Source of the DNA: Paraburkholderia unamae | Lineage (GTDB): Bacteria; Pseudomonadota; Gammaproteobacteria; Burkholderiales; Burkholderiaceae | Reading direction: 5' to 3' | DNA length: 64,000 nt | Assembly (NCBI RefSeq): GCF_003268775.1 | Contig: NZ_QLSU01000021.1 | Span: forward strand, 92,584 to 156,583 | Shown: positions 58,993 to 64,000 of the stretch, piece after piece | Numbering within the stretch: the stretch's first letter is position 1 | Layout: each line of letters starts with the position of its first letter | The notes under the pieces: model-generated | Databases searched by the model: none | Told to the model about the DNA's origin: nothing | The model's input: the letters and a program-made list of their open reading frames with translations, nothing else | Translations under genes and position numbers: made by a program

Positions 58993-59784
58993 TCAGCGGC
59001 CCTCGAAATGCGGTGCGCGTTTTTCGATGAAGGCGCGCACGCCTTCCGCGTAGTCGTACGAAGCGCCCAGTTCGCGTTGCAGATCGCGTTCGAGATCGAG
59101 CTGCTGGTCGAGCGTGTTCGTAGCCGATGCGCGCAGTGCTTCCCGCGTCGCGACGATGGCGCGCGTGGGTTGCTGCGCAAGCCGCGCGGCGAGTGCGCCG
59201 GCCGTTTGCACAAGCTCGGCGTCGTCGGTCACTTGCCAGACGAGGCCCCAGTTTTCCGCCTTCTCCGCGCTGAGCTTTTCGCCGGTCATGGCGAGACCGA
59301 GCGCGCGGGCCATGCCCACACGCTTGGGCAGGAACCACGTGCCGCCCGAATCGGGCACGAGGCCGATCTTCACGAACGCCTGGATGAAGCTTGCGGAGCG
59401 CGCGGCGAGCACCAGGTCGCAGGCGAGGGCGAGATTCGCGCCCGCGCCGGCCGCCGTGCCGTTGACGGCGGCGATCACAGGCATGGGCAGCGCTTGCAGG
59501 CGCTTGATCAGCGGATTGAAATGCTCGTCGATGAGCTCGCCCAGGTCGGTCATCGCACCCGGCGTGAAGTCGAGGTCGGCGAGATCCTGGCCTGCGCAGA
59601 AGCCGCGGCCGGCACCGGTCAGCACGAGTGCGCGCGCGCCCGCTGCGGCGATTTCGTCGAGCGCCGTGGCGAGTTCGCCGTGCATGGCGCGCGTGAAGCT
59701 GTTGAGCTTGTCCGGGCGGTTCAGCGTGATCGTGGCCACGCGGGTGGATGCGTCGATTTCGACGCGGATCGCATCGTAGGGCAT
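58993..59784 (-). CDS. paaG: Ring 1,2-epoxyphenylacetyl-CoA isomerase
   Basis: PaaG isomerises the ring epoxide to an oxepin, and also acts on later unsaturated intermediates. The 263-residue crotonase-fold protein has GAGRGFCAGQDLADLDFTPG near residue 57 and NGTAAGAGANLALACDLVLA near 102, which form the CoA and oxyanion site, and KIGLVPDSGGTWFLPKRVGM near 128. Crotonase-type domains differ in catalytic acids, and the Asp in LVPDSG fits the PaaG isomerase branch. It is placed between paaJ (118-bp gap) and paaI. Confidence 0.9.
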   Translation of the reverse strand: MPYDAIRVEIDASTRVATITLNRPDKLNSFTRAMHGELATALDEIAAAGARALVLTGAGRGFCAGQDLADLDFTPGAMTDLGELIDEHFNPLIKRLQALPMPVIAAVNGTAAGAGANLALACDLVLAARSASFIQAFVKIGLVPDSGGTWFLPKRVGMARALGLAMTGEKLSAEKAENWGLVWQVTDDAELVQTAGALAARLAQQPTRAIVATREALRASATNTLDQQLDLERDLQRELGASYDYAEGVRAFIEKRAPHFEGR

Positions 59785-59902
59785 CGGTTGTCTCCTGTCG
59801 GCGGGACTTGGCGCTTGAGTGCCTGGTCCCGCCCCATGCAAAGCAGTCGCCTGCCAAAGACCGCCGAACGCTGCGCCCGGCGGCCGGTCGATACTGCGCG
59901 CG

Positions 59903-61111
<1,209 letters not shown>

Positions 61112-61219
61112 CTGGGGTTCCTCGGGCGCGAGCGCGGAAGTGCGCTCACGCCTTGCATGCTAGAGGGATGGTCAAGCGGGCGCCACTTGGGCGCCACTCG
61201 GCCGAACGGCATAGGCCGT

Positions 61220-62920
61220 TCAGCCGGCTACCGCGGGAGCCGCTTTCGGTTCAACATGAACGCGGCTTTGAACCACGCGGAAGCGGTTCGCCACGAAGGC
61301 GGAGTCGGAGAGCGCGGCGTTGGCGGCGGGGTTCGCGCCGGTGCCGTGGAAGTCAGAGAACGCGGCCGTCTGGTTCACGAACACACCGCCCGTCAGGTTG
61401 ATCGAGAGCGCCACGCCGCCGGTCACGGCGGCTTCGTGTGCGGCGTCGATCACGGCGTCATCGGTGCTATAGACGGAAAACGAAAGCGCGCCGTGGTCGC
61501 GGGCGGTCGCGCCGGCCATTTCGAGCGACTGCGCGGTCGAGTCCGTGGCGATCACGAACGAGATCGGGCCGAACCATTCGCGCGTGAATTGCGCGGCGTC
61601 GCGGGCGGCGTCGAGCGCAAGCACGAGCGGCGTGCGCACGCGCGCGCCAGCGAACAGCGGGTGTTCGAGCGTCTGGCTGTCGGCGAGCACGGTGCCGAGC
61701 TTGCGGGCCTCGTCGATGCGAGCGGTCACGCCTTCGTTCTGGATCGCGCCGAGCACCTCGACAGCGCGCGCCGGGTCGGACACGAACTTCTGCACGGCGC
61801 CGGCAATGGCTTGCGCAACGGCGTCGAAGCTCACCGGGCCTTCGGCGGTGCGGATGCCGCCACGCGGCACGTAAATATTCTGCGGGGCCGTGCACATCTG
61901 GCCCGAGTAGAGCGAGAGCGAAAACGCGATGTTGCGCGCGGCGGCTTTCAGATCGTCCACGGAGTCGATCACGATCTGGTTCACGCCGGCCTTTTCCGTG
62001 TAGACCTGCGCCTGGTGCGCATTGCGCTCGAGCCAGTCGCCGTTTTGCGTGCTGCCGGTGAAGTCGATCAGCTTGATCTCGGGGCGCACGGCGAGTTGCT
62101 GGACGAGCGCGCCGTCATTGGGATCGGTGGCGAGCAGCGTGACCACGTTCGGGTCGAAGCCCGCTTCGCGCAGCACGTCGCGCGCAATGCGCACGGTGAT
62201 CGCGAGCGGCAGGATCGCGCCCGGGTGCGGCTTGACGATGACGGTGTTGCCCGTTGCGAGATCGGCGAACAGGCCGGGGTAGCCGTTCCAGGTCGGGAAC
62301 GTGCAGCAGCCGAGCACGAGGCCGGTGCCGCGCGGCACGATGGTGAAGCGTTTGTGCATCGCGAGCGGCGGGTTCTTGCCCTGCGGCTTTTCCCAGTGCG
62401 CGTCGGCGGGAATGCGGCGCAGCTGGTCGTACGCGTAGGTCACGGCTTCGAGCGCGCGGTCCTGGGCGTGCGGGCCGCCGGCCTGGAAGGCCATCATGAA
62501 CGCCTGGCCGGTCGTGTGCATCACGCTGAAGGCAATCTCGAAGCTCGCGCGGTTCAGGCGTTCGAGAATTTCGAGGCTCACGCCTGCCCATGCCTGCGGG
62601 CCGGCGGCGCGCCAGTCGCGTTGGGATTTCTGCGCCGCTTCGATCAACTGGTCCGGCGTCGACTTCGGATAGCGCGCACCGAGTGCAAAGCCAAAGGGCG
62701 AAGTCTCGCTGCCGACGGTTTCACCCGTCGACGGCTGGTCGAGTTCGAAGGTGCGGTTCAGGTTGGCTTTGAACGCGGCTTCGCCGTCCGCGCTGGCGGT
62801 TTCCCCGTACACTTTGGGGCTTGGCATTTCGGCGAACGGGCTCCAGTAGCCGCGGGTCTCGATGGCGGCAAGCGCTTTTTGGAGCGTGCCTTCATGCTTG
62901 GCGAACAACGGATTTGTCAT
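61220..62920 (-). CDS. paaN: Phenylacetic acid degradation protein PaaN (aldehyde dehydrogenase type)
   Basis: The 566-residue protein resembles the PaaN family of aldehyde-dehydrogenase-like proteins, which handle the semialdehyde formed after ring opening in the phenylacetyl-CoA pathway; the fused hydratase of PaaZ is absent. ALDH-like segments include FPTWNGYPGLFADLATGNTV, PHPGAILPLAITVRIARDVL, the catalytic Cys in LSLYSGQMCTAPQNIYVP and LIDFTGSTQNGDWLE. Start ATG 62920 is chosen because family-like residues start here. The divergent hydratase gene at 63059 could supply the missing hydratase activity. Confidence 0.88.
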   Translation of the reverse strand: MTNPLFAKHEGTLQKALAAIETRGYWSPFAEMPSPKVYGETASADGEAAFKANLNRTFELDQPSTGETVGSETSPFGFALGARYPKSTPDQLIEAAQKSQRDWRAAGPQAWAGVSLEILERLNRASFEIAFSVMHTTGQAFMMAFQAGGPHAQDRALEAVTYAYDQLRRIPADAHWEKPQGKNPPLAMHKRFTIVPRGTGLVLGCCTFPTWNGYPGLFADLATGNTVIVKPHPGAILPLAITVRIARDVLREAGFDPNVVTLLATDPNDGALVQQLAVRPEIKLIDFTGSTQNGDWLERNAHQAQVYTEKAGVNQIVIDSVDDLKAAARNIAFSLSLYSGQMCTAPQNIYVPRGGIRTAEGPVSFDAVAQAIAGAVQKFVSDPARAVEVLGAIQNEGVTARIDEARKLGTVLADSQTLEHPLFAGARVRTPLVLALDAARDAAQFTREWFGPISFVIATDSTAQSLEMAGATARDHGALSFSVYSTDDAVIDAAHEAAVTGGVALSINLTGGVFVNQTAAFSDFHGTGANPAANAALSDSAFVANRFRVVQSRVHVEPKAAPAVAG

Positions 62921-62960
62921 GGCGCAACGTGAATTGAGAGGTTGGACAGGGCCCGTGCCA

Positions 62961-62989
62961 ATTAATTGACCGACCGGTTGGTTGGGCAA
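62961..62989 (-). promoter_or_regulatory. Predicted promoter for paaN
   Basis: On the minus strand TTGCCC (62989-62984), a 17-bp spacer and ATTAAT (62966-62961) lie about 40 bp before the paaN ATG. The PaaR-like palindrome 62969-62982 occupies the spacer, so bound repressor would prevent initiation. Confidence 0.5.
62969..62982. promoter_or_regulatory. PaaR-like operator palindrome
   Basis: ACCGACCGGTTGGT is a near-perfect 14-bp palindrome centred on ACCGGT; its reverse complement is ACCAACCGGTCGGT. It matches the ACCGACCGGTCGGT-type site that I recall for the beta-proteobacterial TetR-family regulator PaaR. It sits in the 138-bp gap between divergent paaN and the hydratase gene. The regulator gene itself is not in the window. 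Confidence 0.75.
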
Positions 62990-63058
62990 TGTTAGCATTA
63001 GTCAAAGTTCGGCGTGAAAAATTTTTTTGGGGACTTTCTTTAGATGCAAGGAGGGGTT

Positions 63059-63835
63059 ATGGGGTACGAAAACATCCTGGTTGAGACGCGCGGCAAGGTC
63101 GGTTTGATCACGCTGAACCGGCCGAAGGCGCTCAACGCACTGAACGACGCGCTCATGGACGAGCTGGGTTCGGCGCTCAAGGCATTCGACGCCGACGAGG
63201 GTGTGGGCGCGATCGTCATCACCGGCAGCGAGAAGGCCTTCGCCGCAGGCGCGGACATCGGCATGATGGCGACTTACACCTTCATGGATGTCTACAAGGG
63301 TGACTACATCACGCGTAACTGGGAAACGATCCGCTCGATCCGCAAGCCGATCATCGCGGCAGTGGCGGGTTTCGCGCTGGGTGGCGGCTGCGAGCTGGCC
63401 ATGATGTGCGACATGATCTTCGCCGCCGATACGGCAAAGTTCGGCCAGCCGGAGATCAAGCTCGGTGTGATTCCTGGGGCGGGCGGTACGCAGCGTCTGC
63501 CGCGTGCGGTGTCGAAGGCGAAGGCAATGGATCTGTGCCTGACCGCGCGGATGATGGGTGCGGAGGAGGCGGAGCGTGCGGGTCTTGTGTCGCGCGTGAT
63601 TCCGGCGGCGGACCTGTTGGACGAAACGCTTGCGGCCGCGGCGACCATCTGCGAATTCTCGCTGCCTGCCGTGATGATGGCGAAGGAGTCGGTGAACCGC
63701 GCGTACGAGACCACCCTCGCGGAAGGGGTGCACTTCGAACGCCGCATGTTCCATTCGCTGTTCGCGACGGAAGATCAGAAGGAAGGGATGGCGGCGTTTG
63801 TGGAGAAGCGCAAGCCGGCATTCAAGAACAAGTAA
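63059..63835 (+). CDS. Enoyl-CoA hydratase
   Basis: The 258-residue crotonase hydrates 2-enoyl-CoA. Both catalytic Glu residues of the hydratase branch are present (Glu112 in GGGCELAMMCDM and Glu132 in FGQPEIKLGVIPGAGGTQRL), spaced 20 apart as in rat ECH. AAGGAGGGGTT just before ATG 63059 decides the start over ATG 63044. Placement opposite paaN across a PaaR-like operator suggests the PaaF role (2,3-dehydroadipyl-CoA hydratase), but a general fatty-acid role is also possible. Confidence 0.92.
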   Translation: MGYENILVETRGKVGLITLNRPKALNALNDALMDELGSALKAFDADEGVGAIVITGSEKAFAAGADIGMMATYTFMDVYKGDYITRNWETIRSIRKPIIAAVAGFALGGGCELAMMCDMIFAADTAKFGQPEIKLGVIPGAGGTQRLPRAVSKAKAMDLCLTARMMGAEEAERAGLVSRVIPAADLLDETLAAAATICEFSLPAVMMAKESVNRAYETTLAEGVHFERRMFHSLFATEDQKEGMAAFVEKRKPAFKNK

Positions 63836-63849
63836 TAGAGCGATGTGAC

Positions 63850-63879
63850 CGATCGCCGGAAACGGCGATCGAATTTTTT
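63850..63879 (+). terminator. Terminator after the enoyl-CoA hydratase gene
   Basis: CGATCGCCG (63850-63858), a GAAA tetraloop and CGGCGATCG (63863-63871) followed by AATTTTTT form a strong intrinsic terminator. Confidence 0.88.
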
Positions 63880-64000
63880 CGCCCGCCCCCTTGCGGGGCG
63901 GCGCTGGCGGGGTTAAGATTCGCCCCCTTCGCAGTTCGATGTCTCTGATATCCGGGTTTGCGAAGGCCGCCGCGGAAACCGGCGGACGCAGGAGTCGACA
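63880..64000. other. Leader region of the next gene, no coding start seen
   Basis: The last 120 bp include a GC-rich dyad (CCGCCCC/GGGGCGG) near 63885-63903, a TTAAGAT box at 63914-63920 that may be a -10 element, and a GC-rich, structure-prone stretch ending in CAGGAGTCGACA, where AGGAG could be a ribosome site for a gene starting outside the window. No RNA family is recognised. Confidence 0.4.

Noticed and set aside
63930..64000. Possible riboswitch at the right edge
   Set aside because: The stretch is GC-rich and foldable, but I could not match it to the conserved core of any riboswitch class, and it is cut off by the window end.

Overview
The window is about 64 kb of GC-rich (roughly 65 percent G+C), densely packed bacterial chromosome. 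Gene content and order (his biosynthesis followed by tatABC, petABC, sspAB; hemA-prfA-prmC-grxD; rpe-gph-trpEGDC; a paa cluster) point to a beta-proteobacterium of the Burkholderiaceae, most likely Burkholderia sensu lato such as Paraburkholderia. Almost everything is core chromosome. I see no insertion sequence, prophage, CRISPR array or rRNA operon; the only tRNA gene is tRNA-Thr(UGU). Protein functions are recognised from residues and motifs read by eye, not from database searches.

Layout. 1-4.4 kb: the end of hisC, then hisB, hisH, hisA, hisF, hisI and hisE on the plus strand, with an intrinsic terminator splitting the run between hisA and hisF. 4.4-7.3 kb: a tandem hairpin repeat, a DUF4870 membrane protein, a HIT protein and the twin-arginine export genes tatA, tatB, tatC. 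7.5-9.5 kb: a DegS/DegQ-type periplasmic protease divergent from a Nif3-family metal protein. 9.8-13.9 kb: the cytochrome bc1 genes petA, petB, petC (the Rieske protein has a Tat signal, so it is a likely client of the neighbouring Tat system), then sspA and sspB. 13.9-18 kb: tRNA-Thr, a cation diffusion facilitator and a lone Eco57I-type adenine methyltransferase, the most accessory-looking stretch. 18-26 kb: two methyltransferases, a DUF1415 protein, a TetR regulator divergent from an MFS transporter with operators inside the promoter, a nitroreductase and an Hsp70-like protein.

26-37.8 kb: a cold-shock protein with a long leader, an amino-acid permease, a DODA dioxygenase, then the minus-strand run of an unusual response regulator, hemA, prfA, prmC, grxD and ubiX (haem, translation termination, iron-sulfur and ubiquinone functions), followed by an X-Pro aminopeptidase and a HAD hydrolase on the plus strand. 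37.8-47.3 kb: a DUF748 protein, ettA, ychF, a ubiquinone-type hydroxylase that may be leaderless, dsbC, an M61 peptidase and azoR. 47.4-55 kb: ung, a CYTH phosphatase, trpC, trpD, trpG, trpE, gph and rpe, all on the minus strand. 55.2-57 kb: apaG, a tiny membrane protein and mltA. 57.1-63.8 kb: the phenylacetate genes paaK, paaI, paaG, paaJ and paaN, divergent from an enoyl-CoA hydratase across a PaaR-like palindrome.

The most interesting signal is a complete trp attenuator between gph and trpE: a 24-codon leader with three Trp codons (peptide ending GAWPWRRWSR), a hairpin overlapping its stop codon, and a mutually exclusive terminator with six U residues. Other items worth attention are two clamp-binding-like motifs in a long N-terminal extension of uracil-DNA glycosylase, a response regulator whose receiver has Ala at the phospho-acceptor position, a perfect (CCCGTG)6 repeat upstream of ung, and an AT-richer 102-bp element with perfect 11-bp inverted ends upstream of petA.
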